In this document: positions 8,879-18,600 of the stretch, in pieces
Position numbering within the stretch: position 1 is the stretch's first letter
Layout of the letters: each line of letters opens with the position of its first letter
Assembly (NCBI RefSeq): GCF_000399665.1
Contig: NZ_KB976986.1
Span: forward strand, 2,835,249-2,899,248
Origin: Acinetobacter calcoaceticus ANC 3811
GTDB lineage: Bacteria; Pseudomonadota; Gammaproteobacteria; Pseudomonadales; Moraxellaceae
Reading direction: 5' to 3'
DNA: 64,000 nucleotides
Program-made: the position numbers and the translations under genes
Notes under the pieces: model-generated
Told to the model about the DNA's origin: nothing
Seen by the model: the letters and a program-made list of their open reading frames with translations, nothing else
The model's database searches: none

Positions 8879-8910
8879 ATCACAATATGCCTTCATTAGC
8901 ATATTGTGAT
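8879..8910. other. Perfect 12-bp inverted repeat
   Basis: ATCACAATATGC and GCATATTGTGAT flank an 8-base loop, 13 bp past the stop of the lipoprotein gene. No T-tract follows on the minus strand, so it may be a weak or Rho-assisted terminator, an mRNA 3' stabiliser or a protein site. Confidence 0.5.
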
Positions 8911-8923
8911 GCAAAATCGACTA

Positions 8924-9313
8924 CTAATTAGTCTTTTTCCGTACAATAATTGGGCAATTCTTAAACTGAGCAGCCTGAACTATGGCTTCTTGCTGACCTA
9001 AAACACGTGAAAGTTCGGTATTTTTCGTTGAAGAAGATTGTCCCATATTTACAGAGATAGATGGACCGAATCCCCAACCGCCTCGTCCCCAACCACCGCC
9101 GAGTCCAAGTCCAACACCCATACCGGTACTTTTCGGAGTTTGTACGCCATTATCGATATATTGTTGGATACGGTTATATTCACTTTGTAGCTGCTGACAG
9201 CCCAAAGATTGATATTGAGTCGGAGACACGTAAGTCGGTTTTACTGTCGTAGCACAAGCGCCTAGCAATAAAGTGGCTGCCACCAAAGGCGCAATATATA
9301 AGCCTTTCATCAT
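8924..9313 (-). CDS. Small lipoprotein with glycine-rich segment
   Basis: A 129-residue protein with a lipoprotein signal (hydrophobic APLVAATLLLGAC, cleavage before Cys), so probably anchored in an envelope membrane. A Gly/Trp-rich stretch (GMGVGLGLGGGWGRGGWGFG) sits mid-protein, with two further cysteines flanking it. The start is one of two adjacent ATG codons (MMKG) after AAGAG; a longer frame upstream would overlap the ParA gene. It begins 7 bp after parA and is probably co-transcribed with it. Function unknown. Confidence 0.75.
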   Translation of the reverse strand: MMKGLYIAPLVAATLLLGACATTVKPTYVSPTQYQSLGCQQLQSEYNRIQQYIDNGVQTPKSTGMGVGLGLGGGWGRGGWGFGPSISVNMGQSSSTKNTELSRVLGQQEAIVQAAQFKNCPIIVRKKTN

Positions 9314-9320
9314 TTTTCTC

Positions 9321-10163
9321 TTATCGTTTTGGCTCAATTTCACCAAACAATGTCTCATAAGCTTGAGTCAATTTATGTTCTGGTGCCAAATGAGCCAAAG
9401 GTAAATTTTTCTGATGCGATTCTTTCATTAAAACCGAAGGCGGTAACATGCTATTAAGTACAGGCAACCCTTCATCTTTTAACTGCTGAACCACTTCCCG
9501 AGGTAATTTTGCTTGAGCTTGAAATTGGTTGACGACAATTCCTTCAATTTCCAAGCGATCATTATGATCATCTTGCGTTTCGAGAACATTTTCAATCAAT
9601 GTTTGTAACGCGCGCTTTGAAAAGACATCACAATCGAAAGGAATTAAGACTTTATCTGCTGCTATGAGTGCCGATAAAGTAAAAAAGTTAAATGCAGGTG
9701 GTGTATCTATATAGATACGATCATATCGTCCAATTAAGTTTTGAATTGAATCACGTAATTTATAAATTTTATGTTTACTTTCAAGTGCATGCTCAAGAGC
9801 ACCAAGTGTAGGGCTAGCAGGAAGCACATCTAATTTTGCAAAGGGAGTTGAGTGTACAAAGCTATCAATATCTTTATTTCGTGGGGCTTTTAAAATCGAA
9901 CCTAATGCATTACCGATTAAACTCTTTTGTTGATTGTTTCCCAACACATCATCAAAGAAATTTTCAATATTTGGTTCTAAAATTGATTTTTCAGCAGAAT
10001 AAGTTGCGTCATCCCCTAAAAGGTACTGACTAGAGTTGGCTTGAGGATCAAGATCAATGACCAGTGTCCTGAAACCATGTTTGGCACTAATTGCGGCCAA
10101 ATTTACAGTAATACTTGATTTCCCTACACCGCCTTTTTGGTTAAACACCACACGAGTTAACAT
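9321..10163 (-). CDS. ParA/MinD-type ATPase, orphan
   Basis: A 280-residue P-loop ATPase with the deviant Walker A KGGVGKSS near residues 10-17, the ParA switch region DLDPQANSSQYL, and IYIDTPPAF as Walker B. ParA proteins position DNA or protein cargo through nucleoid-bound ATP cycling. No parB or parS-like array is adjacent; the downstream neighbour is a lipoprotein and the upstream ones are SirB2 and BolA. That makes it an orphan that may position something other than the chromosome. It starts at ATG with a GGGAAAC ribosome-binding region. Confidence 0.85.
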   Translation of the reverse strand: MLTRVVFNQKGGVGKSSITVNLAAISAKHGFRTLVIDLDPQANSSQYLLGDDATYSAEKSILEPNIENFFDDVLGNNQQKSLIGNALGSILKAPRNKDIDSFVHSTPFAKLDVLPASPTLGALEHALESKHKIYKLRDSIQNLIGRYDRIYIDTPPAFNFFTLSALIAADKVLIPFDCDVFSKRALQTLIENVLETQDDHNDRLEIEGIVVNQFQAQAKLPREVVQQLKDEGLPVLNSMLPPSVLMKESHQKNLPLAHLAPEHKLTQAYETLFGEIEPKR

Positions 10164-10239
10164 GTTTCCCTCTGCATATTTTTTTACTGTACGCAGTTTA
10201 ACCTAGAGCTTAAGCAAAAAGGCAAAGAATGTAGAACAA

Positions 10240-10632
10240 TTAAGCAAAAACAGGCTTCATAATCACTAAAATAATAATAGCAATAAATGCGATAGCGCTA
10301 ATCATTAAACCCGCCCTACGCTGTGCCAATGAAAGAGTGTCATCTTTTTTAAAGGCTTTCATCAGAGAAGATAACAAGACTAAAAATAGAATAATTTTAG
10401 CGTAAAACCACGGCTGTACCTGAAAGTCTTTCATGACCAATAAAATTGCGCCAGTAATAAAAACTACGGTAAATGATAGATGCTGTAAGGCAACTAATAT
10501 TTTGCGTCCCGCCGGATTTGGTTGCTCCCCTTGCACGCCCACAAACAGAGTTGAAGCGCGTAAGATAAAAACCATAAGTGCGGCAGCCACCGCAGTCATA
10601 TGAATAATTTTAGTGAGTAAATGTGCATCCAT
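10240..10632 (-). CDS. SirB2 family membrane protein
   Basis: A 130-residue protein with four hydrophobic helices, recognised as SirB2-like from the MDAHLLTKIIHMTAVAAALMVF start with its conserved KxxH, the LQHLSFTVVFITGAILLV second half and the PWFYAKIILFLVLL segment. The biochemical role of SirB2 is not known. It lies 11 bp downstream of the bolA-family gene on the same strand and is likely co-transcribed. Confidence 0.8.
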   Translation of the reverse strand: MDAHLLTKIIHMTAVAAALMVFILRASTLFVGVQGEQPNPAGRKILVALQHLSFTVVFITGAILLVMKDFQVQPWFYAKIILFLVLLSSLMKAFKKDDTLSLAQRRAGLMISAIAFIAIIILVIMKPVFA

Positions 10633-10643
10633 GAAATTAGCCC

Positions 10644-10952
10644 TTAGCTTTTAGGTGCATGTGCACATTCTGGGCTAGCAGGTGCCTGACCTTGCCACTC
10701 ACTTGGTAAATAAGCATGAATTGCTAAAGCATGAATTTGACCTGGATTCATTAAGTCGGAAGCTAAGGCATAAACTTTTTGATGGCGTTGAACTAAACGC
10801 AACCCGTTAAATTCTTCACTCACTACAATCACTTTAAAATGTGACTCTTTACCTGGGAAATAACCTCCATGTCCAGCAGACTCATTGATGACTTCCAAAT
10901 GGCTGGGCGCAAGGGTTTGTAACCGTTCAATCAATTGTTGTTCAAGGCTCAT
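10644..10952 (-). CDS. BolA family protein
   Basis: A 102-residue BolA-like protein. The core shows the family helix-turn and the RLVQRHQKVYAL signature around residues 52-63; the invariant histidine lies in HALAIHAY. Family members pair with monothiol glutaredoxins and take part in iron-sulfur cluster handling, or affect shape and transcription; the short form and lack of an adjacent murA argue against the IbaG subgroup, but this is not certain. An AAAGGA precedes the ATG. It heads the bolA-sirB2 operon. Confidence 0.85.
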   Translation of the reverse strand: MSLEQQLIERLQTLAPSHLEVINESAGHGGYFPGKESHFKVIVVSEEFNGLRLVQRHQKVYALASDLMNPGQIHALAIHAYLPSEWQGQAPASPECAHAPKS

Positions 10953-11144
10953 AGCTTTTCCTTTACGATTATTCGTATATTTGAACCTAGTATACCCTGT
11001 CTACACACAAACAAAAGTTGCTCTTGTACGCTTTGACTCCAAACAAAATGTCTATTTATTCGGCAACTTAACGATAAAAATACATCTAATTGCTCATTTC
11101 TGTTTTTATTTTATGCAATCAGCATATTTATTTGCATAAAGTTG

Positions 11145-11172
11145 TTGACCCATGTTTCGCTTAATGTATTAT
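11145..11172 (+). promoter_or_regulatory. Promoter of the tRNA-Gly cluster
   Basis: TTGACC (11145-11150), a 16-bp spacer and TATTAT (11167-11172) lie 9 bp upstream of the first tRNA-Gly, followed by a GC-rich discriminator. Confidence 0.7.
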
Positions 11173-11181
11173 AAGCGGCAC

Positions 11182-11257
<76 letters not shown>

Positions 11258-11303
11258 AATTGGTTTTTTTTTGAGAAAGTTTTCGTAAAAACTGCTTATA
11301 TAT

Positions 11304-11379
<76 letters not shown>

Positions 11380-11425
11380 AATTGGTTTTTTTTTGAGAAA
11401 GTTTTCGTAAAAACTGCTTATATAT

Positions 11426-11501
<76 letters not shown>

Positions 11502-11506
11502 AATTT

Positions 11507-11539
11507 AAAAAGCCCTAGTCGAAAGACTGGGGCTTTTTT
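11507..11539 (+). terminator. tRNA-Gly operon terminator
   Basis: AAAAAGCCCTAGTC, a GAAA tetraloop, and GACTGGGGC followed by six T, with one G-U pair in the stem. A near-identical terminator recurs at 30575-30604. Confidence 0.9.
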
Positions 11540-11678
11540 CTTTTTATTGATTCTTAATTTTTGCGATCTATGTATTCACAACATACTTTATTGAGAATGG
11601 CTCAATTCAAGGCCAAGTATTTCATTACTAGATTCACATTTTTAAATCATCAGTTATAACGATTCAATCTAGCTATAT

Positions 11679-12431
11679 TTACAAGGCATTGGGGGTTATT
11701 TGATGCTTAGATATAAAAGGTAATAATTGAAAGCACTCCAAACTAAATCTTTCTAGGCTACTACTTTGTTGTAAACAAATAGAAAAGATGAAGTTAGAAT
11801 CATATATATAACTTTCAAAATAATACTCTTCTGTCTTTTGAGCATCATTGGTTGAATCGAGAAACTGTATATGTTCAGGCAAGATATGAAAGTTGAACAT
11901 TTTTAAATGACGGCTCATTCCTTCTCCAGTACATTTGATATAGGCTTCTTTTAATGTCCATATTTGAAAAAATCGCTGGTATACACTGGATGAATCAGTG
12001 AGTTCTTTCTCTTTAATCCATTCAATTTCACTTAGTTGTAACACACTATCGACACGCCTCCACTCGAACTCAGGATCCACTTGTTCAATATCGACTCCTA
12101 TTTCCCCTTCTTCAGTCACAGCAAGAATAATAACGTCCGCTGAGTGAGTAAGATTAAAATACACAGCCTTGCTGCCTTGTACAAAAGGCTTACCGTTGGG
12201 ATGTAATTGGAGCTTGATCTCGTAGGGTGAGATGCCTAGCTTATCCGCCAAGACAGTCTTCACTAACACACGAGAGATCAAGAAAAGACGAGCCGCCTTA
12301 GGGTGATATTGATCATATCTCAGCTTCTCTGCCGAACTGAGAAAGCCGAGATAATGACTCAATACCAAATGGTCTTGTGGTACCCGTGAAACTGGGCAGA
12401 CATAAACCTGCACTTGGGCACGATCAGACAT
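11679..12431 (-). CDS. 4'-phosphopantetheinyl transferase, Sfp type
   Basis: A 250-residue Sfp-type enzyme that moves phosphopantetheine from CoA to the serine of carrier proteins. The two diagnostic motifs are present: GVDIE (Mg-binding) and WTLKEAYIK. It is the last gene of the lipopeptide operon, its ATG overlapping the preceding stop as TAATG, so it should prime the ACP and the NRPS carrier domain encoded upstream. The gene equals the last member of the quorum-controlled A. baumannii cluster from remembered gene order. A 140-bp gene-free stretch separates it from the tRNA terminator. Confidence 0.93.
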   Translation of the reverse strand: MSDRAQVQVYVCPVSRVPQDHLVLSHYLGFLSSAEKLRYDQYHPKAARLFLISRVLVKTVLADKLGISPYEIKLQLHPNGKPFVQGSKAVYFNLTHSADVIILAVTEEGEIGVDIEQVDPEFEWRRVDSVLQLSEIEWIKEKELTDSSSVYQRFFQIWTLKEAYIKCTGEGMSRHLKMFNFHILPEHIQFLDSTNDAQKTEEYYFESYIYDSNFIFSICLQQSSSLERFSLECFQLLPFISKHQITPNAL

Positions 12432-14284
12432 TAAGAAGCTGTGGTGCTGTTGTACTTCTTCAGAACTGGTGCGAGGTAGTCAGAAACCGCGTCTACATGT
12501 GTAACGTGTGGATTATGGCCTGCGCCTGCAATGATATGTACAGGGATATCTGAGCTTATTGTGGTAACAATTGGGTCGTTCTCCCCCACAATGATTTCAA
12601 CTTTAGATCGAAGCTCATTTAACAAAGCTGTTTGAATTGCTCGCTGCTGCGGCAAACTAATGCGGTGCATATACTCACTAATATGCTTGGCTACCGACAC
12701 TCGACGTAAAGAATCCATCGCATAACCAACAGACGGATTTTGTTGTCCATCTGGATGTAGATCTTTAGCAATCATATCTTTAGGCACAAAACGGAAAATC
12801 AGATTAGATATAGTTTTTATCTGAAACATTTTAGCGGCCTGCGCCTGAACAAAATAAGGCGATATTAAAATAAGGCGTGCAACTTTATCTGGATATTTCT
12901 TTGCAAGATTCAACGCAAAAAGACATCCTAACGAGTGTGCAACAACAACACTATTTGGCGCTAAAAGCTTTGAAGCAGCATCGATAAACTGACGGTTGTT
13001 ATCTTCCATCACCTCATAACTACCTGAACGTCCAAGTCCCGGTAGGTCCATCATAGCGAGCTGATCATTTGTAATTTTATTGATGATTGGAGACCAACAT
13101 GCGCTATCAAATGGAATCCCATGTAAAAATAATGCAGATGAGGTATCAGAACTAACCGGCTGTTTAGTATAGATTTCTGACCAATATCGATTCTGATAGC
13201 TGAAATGACTAGGTGTTGGTACTTGCATACGACCAAATCGTGTAAGCACTAAACGATCAATCCAGCGAGAGTAATAGGGACTGATATTGATTAGGTCCGC
13301 GATACCCATTTTCGCTGCCATCGCCTCTGCCCCAGCGACATTGTAGTGCTCGGTAGAAATGAAAGAGAGTTGCTCTTTGGAACCGTCAAGCAGTACCTCA
13401 GGCAATTTCTTTAATAGACCTTTGGGTAGTTGTAAATGTGGTGCGCTGACTCCTAAGTGCTCGGCAGCTAGGTGAACTAAGCTATGAAACTTGGGTGTCG
13501 CCGGATCAAGCAACATATACTCCTGAGCGATGGTCTCAGGATAAGACATCGTTCGGATCAGAAAGCTTACGATATACTGCATATTGCACAGTGGCAGGAA
13601 TGTATCACGACCACCTGGCAATGCCAGCAGACGTCCCTGATATAGCTTATCAATCATGTCAGCGACACCAATATATTGCATGTCGCCATATGTATAGAAA
13701 CCATCAATAACTGTCGCCGGATTTATTGCAGTCCATGGCACATTTAAACGCTTACAGGCCTCAATGAAAGCTTGATGACCCAAAATTTTTGAAGCTTCAT
13801 AGCCACCGTGTTTGCAATACAACTCATCAGCCGACTCTTGTGGCGGAGCAGCCACACGATATCCACCAATCCAGATAAATCGCTCAAGCTGCTTCAATGT
13901 TGCAGCCCATTCAATCAAAGCGAGTCCTGACTTAATATTGGTACGCTCAGCTTCAGCTTTGCTAATGCCCCAATTAAAGGATGCGGCAAGATGATAAATC
14001 ACATGGATCTTTGCCTGAGCATCGGCGAGCAGAGAGTCCAGTTTAAAGTCTCGGCTTAAATCATATTCGACAAACGAAATAGATGGATCAACCAACCCTT
14101 CTGTTGCAATAAAGCCTAACAGCTTATCTTTCTTGGTTGTGGCATTACGCAGCGCAGCAATCACTTGATGACCTTCACGCAGAAGATCAACGATCAACCT
14201 ACTGCCAATAAAACCTGCTGCACCTGTTACTAATATGGTCTTCTGTGAAAAATTATCTTTTTTTGCGTTATTTAAATTATCCAT
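12431..14284 (-). CDS. NAD-dependent epimerase/dehydratase fused to an alpha/beta hydrolase
   Basis: A 617-residue two-domain protein. Residues 15-340 form an extended SDR: the Rossmann motif is GAAGFIG and the YxxxK catalytic pair is in GYEASK. Residues about 380-610 form an alpha/beta hydrolase: oxyanion LFLHGIPFD, nucleophile AHSLG, acid in VGENDP and histidine in AGAGHNPH. It has no signal peptide and is cytoplasmic. It sits between the outer-membrane protein and the PPTase genes and probably tailors or releases the lipopeptide, for example by reducing an acyl or amino-acid carbonyl. The exact reaction is not inferable. Confidence 0.85.
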   Translation of the reverse strand: MDNLNNAKKDNFSQKTILVTGAAGFIGSRLIVDLLREGHQVIAALRNATTKKDKLLGFIATEGLVDPSISFVEYDLSRDFKLDSLLADAQAKIHVIYHLAASFNWGISKAEAERTNIKSGLALIEWAATLKQLERFIWIGGYRVAAPPQESADELYCKHGGYEASKILGHQAFIEACKRLNVPWTAINPATVIDGFYTYGDMQYIGVADMIDKLYQGRLLALPGGRDTFLPLCNMQYIVSFLIRTMSYPETIAQEYMLLDPATPKFHSLVHLAAEHLGVSAPHLQLPKGLLKKLPEVLLDGSKEQLSFISTEHYNVAGAEAMAAKMGIADLINISPYYSRWIDRLVLTRFGRMQVPTPSHFSYQNRYWSEIYTKQPVSSDTSSALFLHGIPFDSACWSPIINKITNDQLAMMDLPGLGRSGSYEVMEDNNRQFIDAASKLLAPNSVVVAHSLGCLFALNLAKKYPDKVARLILISPYFVQAQAAKMFQIKTISNLIFRFVPKDMIAKDLHPDGQQNPSVGYAMDSLRRVSVAKHISEYMHRISLPQQRAIQTALLNELRSKVEIIVGENDPIVTTISSDIPVHIIAGAGHNPHVTHVDAVSDYLAPVLKKYNSTTAS

Positions 14285-14336
14285 AAATCACCTTATTAGG
14301 GACTGCAAACTCCAGCATTATTTGGAGCGAATTATC

Positions 14337-15611
14337 TTAAAAATTATATCGAACCTGAGCATACACCAGACTGTTATCTCTAAATTGCCCTAACACCGTG
14401 TCATTTCGGCCCCAGAAGCGATCTCCACCAGCATTCAATTGCCAGTGATCATCAAGGCTGTAATTAATGCGTACTCTCAATAATTCAGTAGGCTCTGGTG
14501 CAAAGTAGAATCCTGTTACTTCTAATTTCAGATTATCATTCAGTAAGTTAAGTGCATAGCGCAGCATAGCTCCATACTGATTCTGCTCATATTGGTTACT
14601 GATTGTTTGCTGATAACGGTAGACTGCACTCAATGATGGATTTGTTAGGCTGTCGGCAGATCTAAAGTCCTCCGTATGTTTGTATACGCCAACCAAACTT
14701 AGCGTGGAATTCTTCAATGCTAATTCTGGCCCCATGACCACGGTCAGATTATTTTTTTTATGCGTAATATCTTCGCTACCGTTCGAGTCAGTGTGTGTAT
14801 ATGCCGCTTCACCGCGCCACACGATATCGTTATGGTTATAGCTGAAATCAAATCCATAGACGGACATAGGATTATTTTTCAGTTGCAATGTAGCTTCCCC
14901 TGTTGGAGATGCTGAAAGAACTGAAAGATCAGGCATGTGATCCAAACCTGAGAAATACGATGCCCCAACATCTAAACCATCTACAGAGTAATCCCATCGC
15001 ACTGCAAATGCAGGACGGCTCTTCTTATCTATTTCATACTGGACACCAGAAATCTGACGCAATGGAATTACATCTGATCGACTACGCGGATACCACAATG
15101 CTGTCCATTTATTGGTTCCTGATTCAGGAATATATGTCAATTTGAGAGCATCATTTCCAAGACGTTGATCTGTCTCCTCTGGCACCAGCCGCGTATAGTC
15201 ACGGGGCGATAGATTATCCGTTGGGTTAATCCCATCAGCTCTCCCCCAGACTACAATCTGGCGACCAACGTCGACATAGACTGTCTGATCCCAGTTATAA
15301 GAAGCGTACAACTCGCGTAAGTTGCGATTCACTTTGCTCACCTGATCTGGGTTTACAGTATGGTCCGTTTCGTCTCCAATATTTATGTCGTAATGGATCT
15401 TAAACTCTGGATTAAACTTGAGCGTACCATTGGACCAGAAACTTGCTTGTCCAATGTTTTTTAATGAACTTAAATCACGATCCGATGACCACACATCGAA
15501 TCTGGCCGAGTTCTGGCTCACAAAACTAATTTCGCTGTCATCTGCATAAGCATGCTGCAGTAGCATAAAGCTACTGCAGCATGCAAATACCCAAAAGGTA
15601 CCTTGCGTCAT
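14337..15611 (-). CDS. Outer-membrane beta-barrel, DUF1302-like
   Basis: A 424-residue protein with a signal peptide (hydrophobic core after MTQGTFW, cleavage near HAYAD) and many amphipathic strands ending in VRYNF, where the C-terminal Phe is the usual BAM signal. The repeated tyrosine/aspartate strand pattern and the YVDVGRQIVVWGRADGINPTDNLSPRDYT segment fit the DUF1302 family, which often sits beside RND/MMPL exporters and LolA-like proteins. Here the RND/LolA fusion directly precedes it with a 4-bp ATGA overlap. Together they could move the lipopeptide through the outer membrane. Confidence 0.8.
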   Translation of the reverse strand: MTQGTFWVFACCSSFMLLQHAYADDSEISFVSQNSARFDVWSSDRDLSSLKNIGQASFWSNGTLKFNPEFKIHYDINIGDETDHTVNPDQVSKVNRNLRELYASYNWDQTVYVDVGRQIVVWGRADGINPTDNLSPRDYTRLVPEETDQRLGNDALKLTYIPESGTNKWTALWYPRSRSDVIPLRQISGVQYEIDKKSRPAFAVRWDYSVDGLDVGASYFSGLDHMPDLSVLSASPTGEATLQLKNNPMSVYGFDFSYNHNDIVWRGEAAYTHTDSNGSEDITHKKNNLTVVMGPELALKNSTLSLVGVYKHTEDFRSADSLTNPSLSAVYRYQQTISNQYEQNQYGAMLRYALNLLNDNLKLEVTGFYFAPEPTELLRVRINYSLDDHWQLNAGGDRFWGRNDTVLGQFRDNSLVYAQVRYNF

Positions 15612-18600
15612 TTTTCAAGACTCTGCGGTGAGAAAATCTTATCAGATAAGGTTTTTTCTGCGACAAAATCACTAACGATAACTTGTGTCATATGCTGAGT
15701 TTGTAGGTTCTTCGCCATAGATTTCATGGCCTGCCATCTTGGTTTCACTTTGCCGTAAGGGCGGATATCAGTGAACTCAATATGCTTTAATGGCTTACCT
15801 GCAGTATCCCAAATGTCGATGGTTGCTGTAACGAAGTTGTCTTTCATTATGCACATGCGACGTTTGCTATAACCAAAGTCACTCTTCACAGTATTATTGA
15901 TTGGCGTTGCTTCAATCATGTAGCAATCTTTGCCATTAAATTTACCATCTGCCAGTTTAGTGTACTTCCAGTCACTTAGCTTATAACCAAGTACATCACC
16001 ATAACTAAAGTCAGTACCAATAAAAGCATCGCCTTTATTCGCCGATGCCAAACGGCGTACTTTTTTCAATGCAGGCAAATAGACAAACATGCTATCGCTG
16101 CCTTTTGAGTTCTCAATCAACAGCGTCGTGGTTCCTTGTACATCTGCTGGTGAGATGAATTCAGTCAAACGCATATTGTTCTGAGTATTTCCAGCTAGCT
16201 TAGTCATATTTTTAGTCAAACGGACACGTTGCTCGCCGCTTTTAGACGTCAGCACAAATTTGGCACTAGCACTTGAACTCAAAAACTTAGAGGCGTCATC
16301 ACTACGATTAACAATATCTTGAACTTCATCTGCATAAGATGTTTTAGGCATCGACATTGTGAGTGCCGTACCTAACAAGAGGCTTGTTACAACAGTTTGC
16401 GCAACGGTAATGCTCTTCTTATTTGAGGGAAAGATAAAACGAGGTTTCAAGATTAGAATCATTGTAGGTACCATAATTAAGGTTGCAAATACACTGAAAA
16501 GCATCGCAATTACAATAAACATCGCTAGCCATTGATGCACATGGAAGCCTTGCGATAGGGACAATACACCATACCCACCAGCAACAGCCGTCGCGACAAA
16601 AAGCGAAGCCTTACCAGCCGTACTTAACGTTTTACGAATAGCATCTTTGATATCACCACCCTCTTCACTCAAGATTTCACGCAAGCGATAGAGGAAGTAA
16701 ATGGCATAATCGGCACCAATACCAACAGCCATGGCGGAGATAAGGGAGTTCGGAATATTGAGCGGAATGTCGAGCCAGCCCATCACACCAAAGATCGCAA
16801 GAATCGAGAATAGAAGTGGCGTCAGGACAATGAGTCCCGCAGAGAACGAACGGAAAACTAGCGCTGAGATAAAGAATACGGCAAATGAAATCTGTAGAAT
16901 GTTCATGAGCTTGCCGTGAACCATCGTTTCAGTCAAAGCAATGGTTTGAGTCACATCGCCACCAAAACTTACGACAGCTTTATCACCCAATTGACCCGCC
17001 ATATACGTTTTTAGCGACTCAAGGATTTCTTTAATACGGTGATTACTACCTGTTTTTAGCAGAATCGTGATCTTGGCATAACGCTGAGTCGTATCAATGT
17101 AAGATTCAAAATCAGTCGGCTCACCAGACATTGAATACAACAACAGATACTGAGCAACCACATCTTTGGTTGCTGGAACCTGAAATGCTTGTGGCTGATC
17201 GGCATTCATTGCCTGATTCATTCTTTTGATATAGTCCACAATAGAGATGGTTTTACCAACCTCTGGAATTGAATTCGCGAACTTCTCTGTATTATCAATT
17301 GCTTTTAGGATGTCTGGGTTTTCAATACCATCACGAACTTTAGTATCGACCATGATGTAGAGACTGTTTGTGCCACCAAGAGACTGATTCAAGAATCTGT
17401 CGTCTTGTTGCATTGGTAGATCGCGCGAGAAGAAGTTGCGGCTATCGTTATCTACCACAATACGGCTAGTACCTAGAGCAAGAAAAACACCCAATACTGC
17501 AATCGCAGTCATTAGCATCATTCGCGGACGAACTGACAAAATGACATCACCAATGCGTTTTGGAATCCAGTCCCAGATCGGCAAACCTTTGCGTGCAACC
17601 TTAGTAACCGAAGGCGGTGGTAGCATCGAGCGAAGTACAGGAATAAAAGTCATCTCAATGATCAGCGTACTGATGATCCCGATTCCTGTAAAAATACCAA
17701 ATGAGCGAATAGTCGGAATATTAAAGGTCAACAGCGAGAAGAATCCAGCCGCTGCAATTCCGCCAGCCAATATCATAACCGGACCAACACGAACCATAGA
17801 CTGCACCACGGCTTCGCTATTTGCAGCTTTAGGCTCCATCCCTTGGGCGATCAGACGATCAAAGTCTTCATAGTATCGCTTGAGCAACTGCACGGCGTGC
17901 CCTGCCGCGATGGCCAGAATCAGAATTGGTGTAGGAGAGTTAAAAATATCCATTGGCTGTTTGAATAGACCCATCATACCCATACCCCACGCCACAGCCA
18001 GTAAAGCTGTAACTAGTGGAAGGATCAAACCCTGCTTACTGCGGAATGCTTCGAAGTGCAATAACCCAATGACCAGTATAGCAATCGGGAACAAGATGTT
18101 GATACGCTTAGAGTAATCTTCGGCTTTATCTAAATAGACTGGATTACCACCAACACTGATGGTCATATCCTTAGACTGTTCAGCCGCTACGATTTTGTTG
18201 ATCGGGCCCATCATCTTTTGGAAGCCCTCTGGACTTTCCTCAAGCTCAAGCAAAATAGCAGCAGTTTTCTGATCTTTAGATACTACCGAATTCATGTAGA
18301 TTGGATTCAGTGCCAGCAGTTTTTTCAGCTGATCAACATCACTCTCGGTTACAGAACTGTTCGGCAGTAGTTTCTTGGCATCAAATCCATCTGAATTGGC
18401 GGTGATCCCTTTGGCCTGACGTGCAGCCAGACTCATTAGAGTAGATCGAACCACACCCGGAGCATTATCAACTTCTTCGGTAATGCGTTTGACTTTTTCT
18501 AACACTTGCGGCTGATAAATATCACCCTGCTTCGGGGTAATACCAATCACGACCATGTACTTAGAGCCGAATTTCTTTTCAATCAGCTTGGTCGAGGTGA

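Noticed and set aside
9321..10163. Plasmid partition locus or integrated plasmid
   Set aside because: The ParA has no ParB, iteron or replication gene nearby and sits among chromosomal housekeeping genes.
16731..18116. Several plus-strand reading frames opposite the RND exporter gene
   Set aside because: They lie fully antisense to a well-supported coding gene, have no recognisable domains or ribosome-binding sites, and reflect codon bias of the minus strand.
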